Counted from the first letter of the stretch, positions 8,715-19,074 are shown. The stretch is 64,000 nucleotides of DNA from Salipiger profundus (GCF_001969385.1 NZ_CP014796.1:1443501-1507500); one strand, 5' to 3'. Translations and numbers: made by a program. Notes: generated by a model not told the origin, from the letters alone.

Positions 8715-9035
8715 TCAGATGGATTCCTTGATCCAGCTTTCCAGCGAGGCCTTGGGGGCGGCGCCGGTGCGGTTCGAGATCACTTCGCCGTCCTTGAAGA
8801 TGAACAGCGCCGGGATGCCGCGCACGCCGAGCTGTGCCGCCATCGCCTGATCCTTGTCGACGTCGACCTTGGCGACCTTGATCTTGCCGTCATACTGTTC
8901 GGCCAGCTCTTCGAGCGCCGGGCCGATCTGCTTGCAGGGGCCGCACCATTCGGCCCAGAAATCGACCACGACGGGAACGTCGGAGTTCTTGACTTCCTCG
9001 TCGAAAGTCGCGTCGGTCACGTGAACGGTGGCCAT
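8715..9035 (-). CDS. trxA: Thioredoxin 1
   Basis: This 106-residue cytoplasmic thioredoxin reduces protein disulphides with electrons from thioredoxin reductase. The active site WCGPC places the redox cysteines at residues 31 and 34. The cis-proline loop is [13 protein letters not shown]. The start ATG at 9035 is preceded by AAGGAGAG at good spacing. Longer upstream frames add unrelated residues and are rejected. It lies downstream of addA but has its own likely promoter and terminator, so it may be both co-transcribed and independent. Confidence 0.97.
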   Translation of the reverse strand: MATVHVTDATFDEEVKNSDVPVVVDFWAEWCGPCKQIGPALEELAEQYDGKIKVAKVDVDKDQAMAAQLGVRGIPALFIFKDGEVISNRTGAAPKASLESWIKESI

Positions 9036-9078
9036 GATACTCTCCTTGCGGGTTTGGCAGCTGAAAACTTGAGGGCCG

Positions 9079-9107
9079 AACGTAGGTAGGGGCCGCAGAA
9101 TCGTCAA
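9079..9107 (-). promoter_or_regulatory. Possible sigma-70 promoter for trxA
   Basis: On the minus strand TTGACG (9107-9102) is followed after exactly 17 bases by TACGTT (9084-9079). The -35 is close to consensus and the -10 is weak. It overlaps the addA stop codon and sits about 45 bases before the trxA start, a sensible position for an internal promoter. Confidence 0.4.
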
Positions 9108-12100
9108 GCCGTTGTAGCGCGCGCCAGCGCGGCAGACACAAGATCGTGTGGCAGGGCCATGTAACTGCTGCGCTCGGTCCACAGGATGCCCGTCTCGATG
9201 GCACGGCCCGGCCAGATCTTTGCCAGCGCGGCGGCATAGGCGCCCATCTGCCGCAACAGCCCCTCGGGCACGTCCTCGGGGCGCTCGGGCACGGTGCGGT
9301 TGGTCTTGAAATCCACCGCCACGACCCGCTCAGGGGTGACCTGAAGCCGGTCGATGATGCCGTGGATGCGGCCAAGGCCGTCGATCTCGGCGGTCACCGG
9401 GACCTCGGCCAGCGTCTCGGGCGCGAAGATCGGGCGCAGCGCCTCGGCCGAGAGCACGTCGAGCGCGCTCTGCACCAGAGATTCCGTTTCCTCGGGCAGC
9501 TCCTCGGCGATGGCGAGCACATGCGGCGCGGCGGCGGCGCGGGCCTCCTGCGGCAGCGCCGAGAGATGTTCGAGCAGCAGGTGCAGCACCGTGCCGCGCA
9601 GCATCGCCTCGTCCTGGTCGAGCCCGTCCTCGCCGCCAAGCGCCTTCGCGCCACCAAGGTCCGAGGGGCTGACCGCGCCGGGCAGAGCCTCGGGCGGCGT
9701 GGCGGGGGTCTTGTAGACCTCGGGCAGCACCGGGGCGCTGCGGGCGTCTTCGGAGACGGTTTCGAGCGGCAGAGCCGACCAGTCGGCATCGCCGAGCCGC
9801 AGGCCTTCGTCGGCGCCCCAGCCGCCGAAATCGAAGCGGGCGGTCTCGGCACCCGAGCGCTCCATCCCGGCCTTCACCTGTTCGTACCAGGACAGCCCGT
9901 CCTTGCCGAGCTCGCCGGCGGCGGCGACCACGAGCCATTTCTCGGCCCGGGTCAGCGCGACGTAGAGCAGCCGGTCGCGCTCGCGGGCATCTGCGTCCTT
10001 GGCGGCCTGCAGGGCCTCGGCCTGAACCCTCGGTTGGGCCTCGGCGCCGGTCTTCCAGACTGTGCCGGTCTCGCCGTCGAGCAGCTGGTCGCGGATGTCG
10101 GTGCGGGGCTGGGCGCAATCGGGCAGGATCACGATGGGCGCCTCGAGGCCCTTGGCGCCATGCACCGTCATCACGCGGATGCGCTGCCCGGCGCTGTCCG
10201 GGGCGCGCTTGATCTCGAGATCGTCGGTCTGCATCCACTCGAGGAACCCGGTGAGCGAGGGCACCTCGGTCTGCTCGTAGGCCAGTGCCTGCCCGAGCAG
10301 CGCGTTGATGCCGTCCTCGGCCTCTTCCCCGAGCCGGCCCAGAAGCCGCGCCCGGCCGCCGTGCCGGGTCAGGATGCGCTCGATCAGGTCGTAGGGCCGC
10401 AGGAAGTCGGTCTGGCTGCGCAGGTCGTCGAGCACCGCCATCGCCTGCGGGAATGCGTCCCTGTTTCCGCGCAACGCGGCCCAGAGATAGCCCTTGCGCG
10501 GATGCGCGAGGGTGAAGAGATCCTGCTGCGACAGGCCGAACAGCGGCGAGCGCAGCGCCGTGGCAAGCGACAGGTCGTCCTCGGGCGTGGCGAGAAAGGC
10601 CAGCAGGGCGCCGATGTCCTTCACCGCGAGCTCGGACATCACCTTGAGTCGGTCGGCGCCCGCGATGGGCAGGCCGCGCTGCTTGCAGGCGCGGATGATC
10701 TCGGTGAAGAGCGTGCCGCGTCCGCGCACGAGGATCAGGAAGTCTCCGGCATGGGCGGGGCGCGCCCGGTAGGTGCCGCTGTGGCCGATCTCCTCGGGCA
10801 GCGGGGTGCCGATGGTGTCGTCGATGAAGCCGGCGATGCGGTTGGCAAGGATCACCGAATGATGCTGCGCACCGACCCGGTCCACCGGCTCGAACCAGTC
10901 GCCCTCTTCGCCTTCGTCCTTGGTCCGGTCCACGTGTGGCCAGAGGTCGACGCGCCCCGGCATCTCGCTCTTGAACGCCCGGTGGGTCTGGTCCGGCGAA
11001 AATCCGGCGGCCTCGCGGCCCTCGAAGGTGTTGTCCACGACCCGCAGGATCGGCGCGGCCGAGCGGAAGCTGTATTCCAGCATCATCCGCGACAGCGGCG
11101 CCTCGGTGCGCTTCAGCCGTTCCGAGAACTCGTCGCACATGCGGTCGAACTCGCGCGGGTCGGCGCCCTGGAAGCTGTAGATCGACTGCTTCTTGTCGCC
11201 CACCACGAAGATCGTGCGCCGCACGTCGGCGCGCGCGCCCTCGCCGCTGGTGAACTCGTGTGCCAGCCGCTCGATCACCTGCCATTGCACTGGCGAGGTG
11301 TCCTGCGCCTCGTCCACGAGGATGTGGTCGATGCCGCCGTCGAGCCGGTAGAGCACCCATTCCGCGACCCGGTCGTCCGACAGCAGGTCGCGCGCCCGCG
11401 TCACGAGGTCGTCGAAGTCGAGCCAGCCCCGGCGCTGTTTCTCGTCCTCGTAGGCGGGCAGGAAGACCTGCGCGAAGCGGTGCAGCGCCAGCTCGCGCCG
11501 GGCCGAGACCAGTGCGAGACGGGTTTCCCGCGCGGCTTCGACCCGCCGCATGAAGTCTTCGAGCCGGGGCATGAGCGGTTCGAGCGCGCCGGTGCGCAGG
11601 CCCTTGGTGGGGAAACTGCCCAGCTTCGCGGTGAACGGCTCCTTGGCGGACTTGCCGGTCAGGAACACCGACTCGAGGATCTCGAGCGCGGCGAAAGACG
11701 GCTCTGTCACGGCGGAAAGCGCGGCGCCGGCCTTGGAATCGTTGGCCCCGGAGCCCCGCAGGTGTGGCACGATTTCCGCGATGAACTCGATTTCGCCCCC
11801 AAGGAAGACCCGGTCGAGCAGGGTTTCGGCGTCGTCTTCGGGAGCAAGGCCGTAGAGCGCCAGCACCTCCTCGGGCGCGCGGGGCGGCAGGAACGCTTCG
11901 CGGGTGGCGCAGAGCTCGGCCAGCAGCGGATCGGGGTCGGCGGTGAGCCAGGTCGACAACTCCGCGACAAGGTGCCCGTGCGGACCCTCGGACAGCCGGT
12001 CGAGCACGTCGGCCCGCAGAAGCTGCGCGGCGCGGTCCTCCATCTCGTGGAACTGCGGCGACACGCCGGCCTCGAGCGGGAAGCGCCGCAACAGGCTCGC

Positions 12101-12481
12101 GCAAAACGAGTGGATCGTCTGGATGCGCAGCCCGCCCGGCGTCTCGATGGCGCGGGCGAAGAGCGTGCGCGCGTCGGCCAGCCGTTCCGGCGGCAGCGGA
12201 CCGTCGAGGCCAAGCGTGCGCAGTTCGTCGCGCAGTGCCTCGTCGTCGCGCATGGCCCAGTCGCCAAGCCGCCGGAACAGGCGGTTCTGCATCTCGGTCG
12301 CCGCCGCCTTGGTGTAGGTCAGGCAGAGGATGTGCTCGGGCAGCACCCCGTCGAGCAGCAGCCGTGCCACCCGGTCGGTCAGCACACGCGTCTTGCCCGA
12401 GCCCGCGTTGGCCGACAGCCAAGTCGAGCTGTCGGGCCGGGCCGCGCGGACCTGCGCTTCGCTCGCCTCGTCGCGTTTCAT
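9104..12481 (-). CDS. addA: Double-strand break repair helicase AddA
   Basis: AddA is the UvrD-type helicase-nuclease of the AddAB complex, the alphaproteobacterial counterpart of RecBCD that resects DNA ends for RecA. From ATG 12481 it is 1125 residues. Walker A is SANAGSGKT at about residue 25, and motif II is [28 protein letters not shown] is motif III and [14 protein letters not shown] is motif V. The C-terminal nuclease motif includes [11 protein letters not shown]. The start overlaps the addB stop by four bases (ATGA), so the longer frame running back into addB is rejected. Confidence 0.95.
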   Translation of the reverse strand: MKRDEASEAQVRAARPDSSTWLSANAGSGKTRVLTDRVARLLLDGVLPEHILCLTYTKAAATEMQNRLFRRLGDWAMRDDEALRDELRTLGLDGPLPPERLADARTLFARAIETPGGLRIQTIHSFCASLLRRFPLEAGVSPQFHEMEDRAAQLLRADVLDRLSEGPHGHLVAELSTWLTADPDPLLAELCATREAFLPPRAPEEVLALYGLAPEDDAETLLDRVFLGGEIEFIAEIVPHLRGSGANDSKAGAALSAVTEPSFAALEILESVFLTGKSAKEPFTAKLGSFPTKGLRTGALEPLMPRLEDFMRRVEAARETRLALVSARRELALHRFAQVFLPAYEDEKQRRGWLDFDDLVTRARDLLSDDRVAEWVLYRLDGGIDHILVDEAQDTSPVQWQVIERLAHEFTSGEGARADVRRTIFVVGDKKQSIYSFQGADPREFDRMCDEFSERLKRTEAPLSRMMLEYSFRSAAPILRVVDNTFEGREAAGFSPDQTHRAFKSEMPGRVDLWPHVDRTKDEGEEGDWFEPVDRVGAQHHSVILANRIAGFIDDTIGTPLPEEIGHSGTYRARPAHAGDFLILVRGRGTLFTEIIRACKQRGLPIAGADRLKVMSELAVKDIGALLAFLATPEDDLSLATALRSPLFGLSQQDLFTLAHPRKGYLWAALRGNRDAFPQAMAVLDDLRSQTDFLRPYDLIERILTRHGGRARLLGRLGEEAEDGINALLGQALAYEQTEVPSLTGFLEWMQTDDLEIKRAPDSAGQRIRVMTVHGAKGLEAPIVILPDCAQPRTDIRDQLLDGETGTVWKTGAEAQPRVQAEALQAAKDADARERDRLLYVALTRAEKWLVVAAAGELGKDGLSWYEQVKAGMERSGAETARFDFGGWGADEGLRLGDADWSALPLETVSEDARSAPVLPEVYKTPATPPEALPGAVSPSDLGGAKALGGEDGLDQDEAMLRGTVLHLLLEHLSALPQEARAAAAPHVLAIAEELPEETESLVQSALDVLSAEALRPIFAPETLAEVPVTAEIDGLGRIHGIIDRLQVTPERVVAVDFKTNRTVPERPEDVPEGLLRQMGAYAAALAKIWPGRAIETGILWTERSSYMALPHDLVSAALARATTA

Positions 12482-15408
12482 TCCAGTTCCTCGCGGTCGG
12501 CCGGGTCGATCACGTCCCACTCTCCGAAACGGGCAAGGTGATCGTAGTCGGACACGTCCTTTTCCTTCAGCAGCGCGGCGCGGGCGGTGTAGCCCCGGTC
12601 GCGCTCGAACCAGCGGGTGATGAGCGTCTCGAACTCGGCCCAGACCTGCGCCGCCGGCACCTCGTCGAGCGGCGCGGGCACCTCTTTCGGGGTGCTGCCG
12701 AGCGCGACGAAGACCGCCCGTTCGGTGTGCCGAGGCTGCAACTCGCGGAAGGCGCCGCGTTCGACCATGGCGGCCTCGAGCAGAAGCTGCTTGTCGAAGT
12801 GCCGCTGTTCCTTGGCGCTGGGCGCGTTGCCGGTCTTGTAGTCGTAGAGATGCGCGTTGCCCCGCTCGTCGATGTCGATCCGGTCGGCCTTGCCGCGCAA
12901 CGTGAAGCCAAGCGCCGGAATCTCGCCGTATCCCATCTGTTCGAAATGGGTCGGGTGCGCGATGGCCTGCCGCGCGCGCTCGGTCTCTACGAACCACTCG
13001 GCAACCCGGCCGATCCGCGAGGTCCACAGGTGGCGCGTGGTCGGGTAGGGCACGATCGCGGGATCGCCGAGGATCTCGCCGGCCATGCGCATCAGCTCCG
13101 AGACCTCGAGCCGGGCCGGATCAGAGACGCTTTCCTTGACGAACTGCTCCAGCACCTCGTGGATCAGCGTGCCGCGCAGCAGCGCGTCGGGGGCGCGTTG
13201 CAGCGGGTTCAGCTGCCGCAGCCGCAGCACCCTCTTGGCGTAGATGTGGAAGGGATCGCGGATCAGTGTCTTGATCTCGGTCACCGAGAGGCTGCGCGGC
13301 CGTGCCTCGACCGGCGGGGCGGGCGAGGGGCGCGTGGCGGGCGGGCTCGGTTCCGGTGTCTCGAGCGCGCGCACCAGCCCCAGCCAGTCGGCGCCACGGG
13401 TTTGCATCGCCCTGAGGGCCTGCGGGCCGTTCTGTCCGGGCAGACCGTTCATCAGGTTCATCAGCCGGTTCACCCAGCGCGAGGGGACGGTCTCGGCATC
13501 GTCCGACTTGAGCGCGCGGGTCAGCCAGACCTCGGGGGCGGCCACTGCCTGCTGGAAGTCATGCGCGGCCAGACCGATGCGGCGCTCGGGCACGAGCAGA
13601 CCCGCCTTGTGCCGCATCCGCCGGTTGAGCCACGGATCGGCGCCGGGCAGCTCGGGCCACGAGCCTTCGTTGAGCCCGCCGAGGATCAGCAGGTCTGCGC
13701 CCATCACGCGCGCCTCGAGCGTGCCCCAGATGAGGATCTTCGGGTGCGGCGCATCGCGGTCGCGCAGCTCTTCGCGTGACAGGACCGCGTTGAACAGGTC
13801 GGCGTAGTCGCGGGCATCGAGATCGGTGCCGAAGCCCGCCTCGGCCTGCAGCCCCTCGACCACGGCGCGGGTCTTGCGTCCGGCGCGTTCCTTCCACAGC
13901 TCCGAGTCGGTGCCCTCCGGACCTGTGGCGATGGACTCGGCGCGGGCGACATGGGTGTCGAGCCAGTCGGACAGGGAGCGCGTGCCCGGCACCGGCGGCT
14001 GGCAGAAACAGTCGGCGACCCAGTCGGCCCAGGCACCCATCTCGTTGGCATTGCCCCATTCGCGCAGCTTCTCGGGCTGCGGATAGGGCCATGACTTGTC
14101 GCGGATGTGCAGCTCGAGCTCGCGTGTGGCGCGCAGGTGTGCGCCGCGATCGTGGCCGGAGTGGGTGAGCGGATGCTTGAGCAGGGTGAGCAGCGCCTCG
14201 GCGGAAAGATCCTGCTGGAACAGGCTCGCAACATGGCGCAGGAAGCGGCCCGGCGGGGTCAGCTGCAACGGCGTGCCGGCGCTGTCGTCGGGCAGGATGT
14301 TCCACCGGTCGAGCGCCGCCGTGACCTGCCGTGTCAGCATCCGGTCGGGTGTGATCAGCGCGGCGGTCACACCCTCTTCGGCGGCCTTGCGCAGGCGCAT
14401 GGCGATGGCCGTGGCCTCGTCGCGCTGGGTCGGCGCCTCGAGCAGCGTCAGGTCATCGGTGGCGGCCACGAGATCGGGCAGTTTCGGTCCCTCGTCGCGC
14501 CACTGGTCAGTGACCGGCGCGGGCCGCAGCGCCAGCGAGACCAGCCGGTTGCGCCCCGGGTTCGGTTCGGGCGTGTCGGACCAGCGCGGAAGCGTGTCCG
14601 CGGTGAAGCCGAGATCGTGCATCAGCCGGGCAAAGCGGAACTGCGGGTGATCCTCGCCCGAGAGCGCGTCGGTCAGCCCGTCCCAGACCGCTTGCGGCGT
14701 GTCGAAGTCGAAGCCCGGCAGCACCAGCGCGCCCTGCGGCAGCTTCGAGACCGCCTGCATCAGCCGGTTGGTCATCCCCCGCGATCCGGTCGAGCCGGCA
14801 AGGATCACCGGGTGCTCGGGCGGCTGCTCTTCCCAGTCCCTCAGTCTCTGTTCCAGCGCAAGACGCCGAAAGGCGTTCACGTCGGGCGCCTCGGGCGTAT
14901 CGCCGAAATACTGCTGCACGATGTTGAAAAACGTGAGCGCGCGCTGCCAGTGGCCGGATTCGTCGCTCACGTCGAGCGCGGCGATATCGTCGGGAAAGAC
15001 GCCTTCGTCCTGCATCTCGTCCATCAGCGTGGCGAGACTGTCGGCCAGATCGAACAGCGCCGTGCGCGGGGCGAGGTCCGGCTGCGCGTCGAGCAGTTTC
15101 GACACCAGTCCCGTCAGCTCGAGCCGCCGGCGCAGCGGTGAGACCGGTGGCGGCAGGTGCGACAGCGAGATCGGGTCGGCGACATTGCCGAGCATCCGCA
15201 TCCGCGGCATCAGGGTCGCCGGGCCCTCGTCGAAGATCTGCCGGATGCGCCGTGCCATGCGGGTGGTGTTCACGATCAGCTCGACGCGGGCCATTGCCTC
15301 GGGCGGCTGCCCGGCCATGCGGGCCCGCAAGCCCTCGACCAGCGCGGCGGGGAAGTCGACGCCGGGGGCAAGCGCGAAGACGCGGGGGCGGTCGGACGGC
15401 TCAAACAT
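12478..15408 (-). CDS. addB: Double-strand break repair protein AddB
   Basis: AddB is the second nuclease subunit of AddAB. The 976-residue protein starts MFEPSDRPRVFALAPGVDFP at 15408. The C-terminal PD-(D/E)xK nuclease motif is HLYDYKTGNAPS, preceded by GTLIHEVLEQF. No Walker A motif is visible at the N-terminus, where APGVDFPAALVEG stands instead. No cysteine is visible in the last stretch of about 100 residues, so the iron-sulphur staple of Bacillus AddB appears absent. Its start overlaps the end of murU by eight bases. Confidence 0.93.
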   Translation of the reverse strand: MFEPSDRPRVFALAPGVDFPAALVEGLRARMAGQPPEAMARVELIVNTTRMARRIRQIFDEGPATLMPRMRMLGNVADPISLSHLPPPVSPLRRRLELTGLVSKLLDAQPDLAPRTALFDLADSLATLMDEMQDEGVFPDDIAALDVSDESGHWQRALTFFNIVQQYFGDTPEAPDVNAFRRLALEQRLRDWEEQPPEHPVILAGSTGSRGMTNRLMQAVSKLPQGALVLPGFDFDTPQAVWDGLTDALSGEDHPQFRFARLMHDLGFTADTLPRWSDTPEPNPGRNRLVSLALRPAPVTDQWRDEGPKLPDLVAATDDLTLLEAPTQRDEATAIAMRLRKAAEEGVTAALITPDRMLTRQVTAALDRWNILPDDSAGTPLQLTPPGRFLRHVASLFQQDLSAEALLTLLKHPLTHSGHDRGAHLRATRELELHIRDKSWPYPQPEKLREWGNANEMGAWADWVADCFCQPPVPGTRSLSDWLDTHVARAESIATGPEGTDSELWKERAGRKTRAVVEGLQAEAGFGTDLDARDYADLFNAVLSREELRDRDAPHPKILIWGTLEARVMGADLLILGGLNEGSWPELPGADPWLNRRMRHKAGLLVPERRIGLAAHDFQQAVAAPEVWLTRALKSDDAETVPSRWVNRLMNLMNGLPGQNGPQALRAMQTRGADWLGLVRALETPEPSPPATRPSPAPPVEARPRSLSVTEIKTLIRDPFHIYAKRVLRLRQLNPLQRAPDALLRGTLIHEVLEQFVKESVSDPARLEVSELMRMAGEILGDPAIVPYPTTRHLWTSRIGRVAEWFVETERARQAIAHPTHFEQMGYGEIPALGFTLRGKADRIDIDERGNAHLYDYKTGNAPSAKEQRHFDKQLLLEAAMVERGAFRELQPRHTERAVFVALGSTPKEVPAPLDEVPAAQVWAEFETLITRWFERDRGYTARAALLKEKDVSDYDHLARFGEWDVIDPADREELE

Positions 15409-16081
15409 CGGCGCGGAGCATGTCTTCGGCCAGCGTGATCCCCTCGGGGTGGCCCACGTCGCACCATTGGCCGGGGTAGGGCAGGCCGTAGAGCCGGTTC
15501 TCGGTCGCCATGGCGTTCCACAGAAGGTTGAGCGAGAAGACCGGCTCCGGGACGCTGGCAAGCCCGTCGGTCCTGATGATCTGCGCCCCGGTGTAGACCG
15601 CATCGCCGCCCCGGCTGAGCCGGCCATCGGTGCCGACGGTGAAATCGCCGCCACCCTTGCGGCCGATGGCGCGGGCGACCGGCACGCAGAGGAGCAGCGC
15701 GTCCATGCGCTCGGGATCCCATGCCTCGGCCAGCAGCCGCAGCGGATTGGGGCCGGACCAGACGGCATCTGTGTTGAGCGCGAAGACCGGGTCGGGGCCG
15801 AGCAGGGGCAAAGCGGCGCGAAGGCCACCGCCGGTATCGAGGATCTCGGGCTCCTCACGCGAGAGGGCCACGTCGCGGCCGTCGAGATGGGCGGCAAGCT
15901 GGTCGGCGCGGTAATGCGCGTTGGCGACCCGGCGCAGCGGCCCGACCCCCTCGGCAAGGTCGAGCGCGTGGTCGATGAGCGGCTTGCCAGCGACCTCGAC
16001 CAACGGCTTGGGCCGGTCGGCGGTGAGCGCGCCCATGCGGGTGCCGAAGCCGGCGGCGAAGAGCATCAGCGCGTCGGGCAT
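15401..16081 (-). CDS. murU: MurU-like N-acetylmuramate 1-phosphate uridylyltransferase
   Basis: This 226-residue sugar-phosphate nucleotidyltransferase has the signature MLFAAGFGTRMGALTADRPKPLVEVAGKPL at its N-terminus. FALNTDAVW is the metal-binding motif. In Pseudomonas MurU makes UDP-MurNAc from MurNAc-1-phosphate in a cell-wall recycling route that bypasses the fosfomycin target. The gene follows and overlaps an AmgK-like kinase, the known upstream partner. Other NTP-transferases of this fold exist, so the exact sugar is inferred from context. Confidence 0.82.
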   Translation of the reverse strand: MPDALMLFAAGFGTRMGALTADRPKPLVEVAGKPLIDHALDLAEGVGPLRRVANAHYRADQLAAHLDGRDVALSREEPEILDTGGGLRAALPLLGPDPVFALNTDAVWSGPNPLRLLAEAWDPERMDALLLCVPVARAIGRKGGGDFTVGTDGRLSRGGDAVYTGAQIIRTDGLASVPEPVFSLNLLWNAMATENRLYGLPYPGQWCDVGHPEGITLAEDMLRADV

Positions 16082-17043
16082 GGAGATTTCAGCCTTTGCA
16101 GAACGTCAGGAGTTGGGGCGGGCAGGGCGCCGCGCAGCAGGCCGGCGACCTCGGAGAGTGCCGGGTGCTGCAGGTCCGTTTGCAGGTGCCGCCATACACG
16201 GGGGACCAAGTCGATGTAGCCGGGTTTGCCACGCGCGGCGGCCAGCCGCGCGAACACGCCCAGGATGCGCAGGTTGCGCTGGGCGCCGAGCACCGCAAGC
16301 GCGGCGCGGAACGGTGCCTCGGGCAGGCCGGTTGCGGCGAGATAGTGTCGAATGGCCGCCTCGGCGGTCTCGGGCGACACATCGCGGCGGGCGTCCTCGA
16401 CCAGTGACACGAGATCGTAGGCGCGGTGCCCCTGAAGCGCGTCCTGGAAGTCGAGCAGGCCGGCGCGGGCGGCGCCCTCGCGGTCGGGCAGCCAGAGAAT
16501 GTTCTCGGCGTGATAGTCGCGCAGGATCATCACGTCGGTTTCGGGGGCATGGGCGAGCAGCGCCCGCTCGAAGGCGGCGGCGCATTCGTGCATGATCTCC
16601 GGCGCGATGGGCGTGCCGGCATTGGCCGCGTAGACCGAGAAGGCGAGGTCGGTCATCGCCGCCAGCCGTGCCGGGTCGGCGACCGGAAGATCGGAGGGCG
16701 GCGGGTGGCGGTGCAAGGCGACAAGCGCGTCTGTTGCGCAGAGATAGAGCCGCTTTTCGCTCTCGGCATCCGTGGCAAGACGCGCGATCAGCCCGTCACC
16801 GAGGTCTTCCAGAAGCAGCAGCCCCGGCGCCTCGGCAAGGATCTCCGGCGCGCTGAGACCGAGCCCGCGGAGGTGCCGCGCCAGCCGGGCAAAGAGGCCG
16901 GTGTCACCCTCGGGGTCGTCCATCAGGATGGCGGTGTCATTCCCATGGTGCAGCCGGCTGTAGCGCCGGGCCGAGGCATCCCCGGCAAGTGGCGTGAGGG
17001 CGGCATCGCCCCAGCCCGCCGTCTTCAGGAAATCGTCGATCAT
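16066..17043 (-). CDS. amgK: AmgK-like anomeric MurNAc/GlcNAc kinase (APH fold)
   Basis: The 325-residue protein has an aminoglycoside phosphotransferase-type fold. The catalytic loop is LRDYHAENILWL and the metal-binding motif is LLDFQDALQG. In Pseudomonas AmgK phosphorylates MurNAc and GlcNAc at the anomeric carbon and MurU then uridylylates MurNAc-1-phosphate. The downstream MurU-like gene overlaps it by 16 bases, supporting that role. The ATG at 17043 overlaps the tsaE stop by four bases (ATGA), which fixes the start. A general APH-fold kinase of other specificity remains possible. Confidence 0.82.
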   Translation of the reverse strand: MIDDFLKTAGWGDAALTPLAGDASARRYSRLHHGNDTAILMDDPEGDTGLFARLARHLRGLGLSAPEILAEAPGLLLLEDLGDGLIARLATDAESEKRLYLCATDALVALHRHPPPSDLPVADPARLAAMTDLAFSVYAANAGTPIAPEIMHECAAAFERALLAHAPETDVMILRDYHAENILWLPDREGAARAGLLDFQDALQGHRAYDLVSLVEDARRDVSPETAEAAIRHYLAATGLPEAPFRAALAVLGAQRNLRILGVFARLAAARGKPGYIDLVPRVWRHLQTDLQHPALSEVAGLLRGALPAPTPDVLQRLKSPCPTR

Positions 17044-17513
17044 GCCGCGAGCGACCCGGCGCGCGTGTCCCAGCGCGGATCGGTCCAGCGCATGGCAAGG
17101 TGGCGCACGGTCTCGCGCTCGTCCGTCGTGAAGTCGAGCGAGAGCGCGTTTCCGGGCGCCAGATCCTCGAGTCGGTCGGGCCATTCGACAAGGCAGATCG
17201 CGTCTTCGAAGGCGTCGGTCAGGCCGAGTTCGACGCATTGGTCCGGGTCCGAGAGGCGGTAGAGGTCGGCGTGCCAGAGCTCGCCCGCCCCCGTGTCGTA
17301 GACCTGCACCAGCGTGAAGGTGGGCGAGGGCACGTCTTCGGGAGCCTCCTGCAGCGCGTGGATCAGGCACCGGGCGAAATGGGTCTTGCCCGCGCCGATT
17401 CCACCGGACAGCAGCAGCACATCCCCCGGCCGCAGGCTGGCCGAGAGCCTTTCGGCCAGGGCGCAGGTCTCTTCGGGCGAGTGCAGGGTAAGCTGGGCGC
17501 GCGGCGACGTCAT
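17040..17513 (-). CDS. tsaE: tRNA t6A modification ATPase TsaE
   Basis: TsaE is the small ATPase that works with TsaB and TsaD (encoded at 32417) to make N6-threonylcarbamoyladenosine at position 37 of ANN-decoding tRNAs. The 157-residue form from ATG 17513 has Walker A GGIGAGKTHFAR near residue 42, and SPTFTLVQVYDTGAGELWHADLYRL is the family block. A longer in-frame start upstream adds an arginine-rich stretch with no family match and is rejected. It begins the coupled run tsaE-amgK-murU-addB-addA. Confidence 0.93.
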   Translation of the reverse strand: MTSPRAQLTLHSPEETCALAERLSASLRPGDVLLLSGGIGAGKTHFARCLIHALQEAPEDVPSPTFTLVQVYDTGAGELWHADLYRLSDPDQCVELGLTDAFEDAICLVEWPDRLEDLAPGNALSLDFTTDERETVRHLAMRWTDPRWDTRAGSLAA

Positions 17514-17553
17514 GGCCGCAAGATACCTTGCGACTGCGGCGGCGCAAGCGGGT

Positions 17554-19074
17554 TCAGGCGTGGGATTGCAGGACGTTCCTGCACTGGCGGACGATGCCGC
17601 AGGGCATCGGGCTGAAGCGCACCAGCGTCGCACCGCCGGCCAGCGGTTCGGCCCGGCAGAACAGGCGCTCTCCGGCGATCGTGTGGATCTCGGCGTCCCA
17701 GCCGGCGCGGTCGCGCAGCGTCAGCACGAATTCGCGCAGGTCGCCCCAGATCGGGCTCGGATGGCAGGACGATTGCCACGAGCGCGTCGCCTCGGCGATG
17801 TCGGTGGCGGAGATGGTGGCCTCGGTCTCGTCGCCCCAGAGCGCACGGTAGGCCGCGTTGCAGAAGGTCAGGTGCCCGAGCTGCGAGAAGACCACCACCG
17901 CATCCTCGAGCGTTTCGAGGACCGACTGGGTGATCTCGATTTCCTGCCGGTAGCCACGGGTCAGCGAAATCTCGGCCGAGATGTCCTCGATCAGGAAGGC
18001 GATGCCGGCGTCGGGATGCGGTCGCCCGGTGATCCGGTAGGTCAGCCCCGAGGGCAGGTTCCAGGTCTCGACATAGTGGTCGCTGCTGGCCGCGTTGATG
18101 ACGTCCTGCAGGTGCTCGCGCCAGCTTCCGTAGTCCTTGGGCTCGGGCATCATGTGCTGTTCGCGCAGCATGTCGAAGAAGGTGAGCAGGTTGGGCCGCC
18201 CGCTCAGGAACTCTGCGGAGAGCCGGGTCAGGTCGATGAGCGCGGGGTTGAACAGGACCAGCCGGTGCTTGCGGTCGAACACGGCGAGCGCGATGGGCAG
18301 ATGGGCGAAGATCTTGGTCAGCGTCTGAAGGAAGGTTCGCTGTGCGGTCTCCGCCTCGATCGCGGCGTCGATGTTCTGGGCGAAATGCAGGCGACCGTCC
18401 GGAATGCGGCAGGACTGGATCTCGTACCAGCTGAGCGCCGTGCCCTCCTGCGTCGGGATGCTGGCGCGGGTGACCCTGTCCTCGAGGTCGTCGCCGGGCA
18501 GAAGGGTGAAGGGCGGCGTGGCTGGGTCCGCGCCCTGTTGCGTGCAGAGGTCGGTATAGGCGGCATTGCTCCAGATGACCCGGTTTTCGTCATCCGAAAG
18601 CCAGGCGGGCGCAGGGGTGCGCGTCATCACCTGACGTAGCAGTGCAAGCTCGCGCGCCCCGACGCGCCAGCGCAGCCGGTCCCCGGCGCCGACCGGTGGC
18701 GCGGAAATCGAAAGATGCCGGCGCCCGCCCCCGCTGGTGATCTCGAGCCGCGTTTCGGGGTCGTCTGGCGCAGGAAGAATCATCTGCGAAGAGTCGGGAT
18801 CTGCTGGAATAGGGCCGAAGAACGGCCTGAGCGCCGCGCGGACCTCTTCCCAGGCAAGGGTTTCATGCGGGCCGATGTCGAGCAGCGCTCGTGCCTGCGT
18901 GGTGGTGTCGACCAGCACACCATCCCGCAGGACCATTTCCGTCGGAGCCGCAGCCTGTGCCACGGGATCTGGAGATCGCCGCTCACTGCGCTGGCTCATG
19001 CGAAAGAGATATCCGCTCACAACTCCGGCGATCGCGGCACCGAGGCCGATCGCAAGTGCAGTTACATGGTCCAC
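17554..19074 (-). CDS. Membrane-anchored PAS-domain protein without kinase output
   Basis: The 506-residue protein begins with a single membrane segment (VTALAIGLGAAIAGVVSGYLF). At least three PAS-like regions follow, around residues 160-250 (APAWLSDDENRVIWSNAAYTDL), 265-380 (FDRKHRLVLFNPALIDL) and 395-490 (VLETLEDAVVVFSQLGHLTFCN). No H-box, HATPase, GGDEF or other output domain is visible. It ends MPCGIVRQCRNVLQSHA, 40 bases before tsaE, so it probably leads that operon. A sensory role is inferred from PAS content. Ligand and partner are unknown. Confidence 0.8.
   Translation of the reverse strand: MDHVTALAIGLGAAIAGVVSGYLFRMSQRSERRSPDPVAQAAAPTEMVLRDGVLVDTTTQARALLDIGPHETLAWEEVRAALRPFFGPIPADPDSSQMILPAPDDPETRLEITSGGGRRHLSISAPPVGAGDRLRWRVGARELALLRQVMTRTPAPAWLSDDENRVIWSNAAYTDLCTQQGADPATPPFTLLPGDDLEDRVTRASIPTQEGTALSWYEIQSCRIPDGRLHFAQNIDAAIEAETAQRTFLQTLTKIFAHLPIALAVFDRKHRLVLFNPALIDLTRLSAEFLSGRPNLLTFFDMLREQHMMPEPKDYGSWREHLQDVINAASSDHYVETWNLPSGLTYRITGRPHPDAGIAFLIEDISAEISLTRGYRQEIEITQSVLETLEDAVVVFSQLGHLTFCNAAYRALWGDETEATISATDIAEATRSWQSSCHPSPIWGDLREFVLTLRDRAGWDAEIHTIAGERLFCRAEPLAGGATLVRFSPMPCGIVRQCRNVLQSHA

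Noticed and set aside
9146..12541. A 1131-codon plus-strand frame across addA
   Set aside because: Antisense shadow of addA with compositionally biased translation and no recognisable domain.
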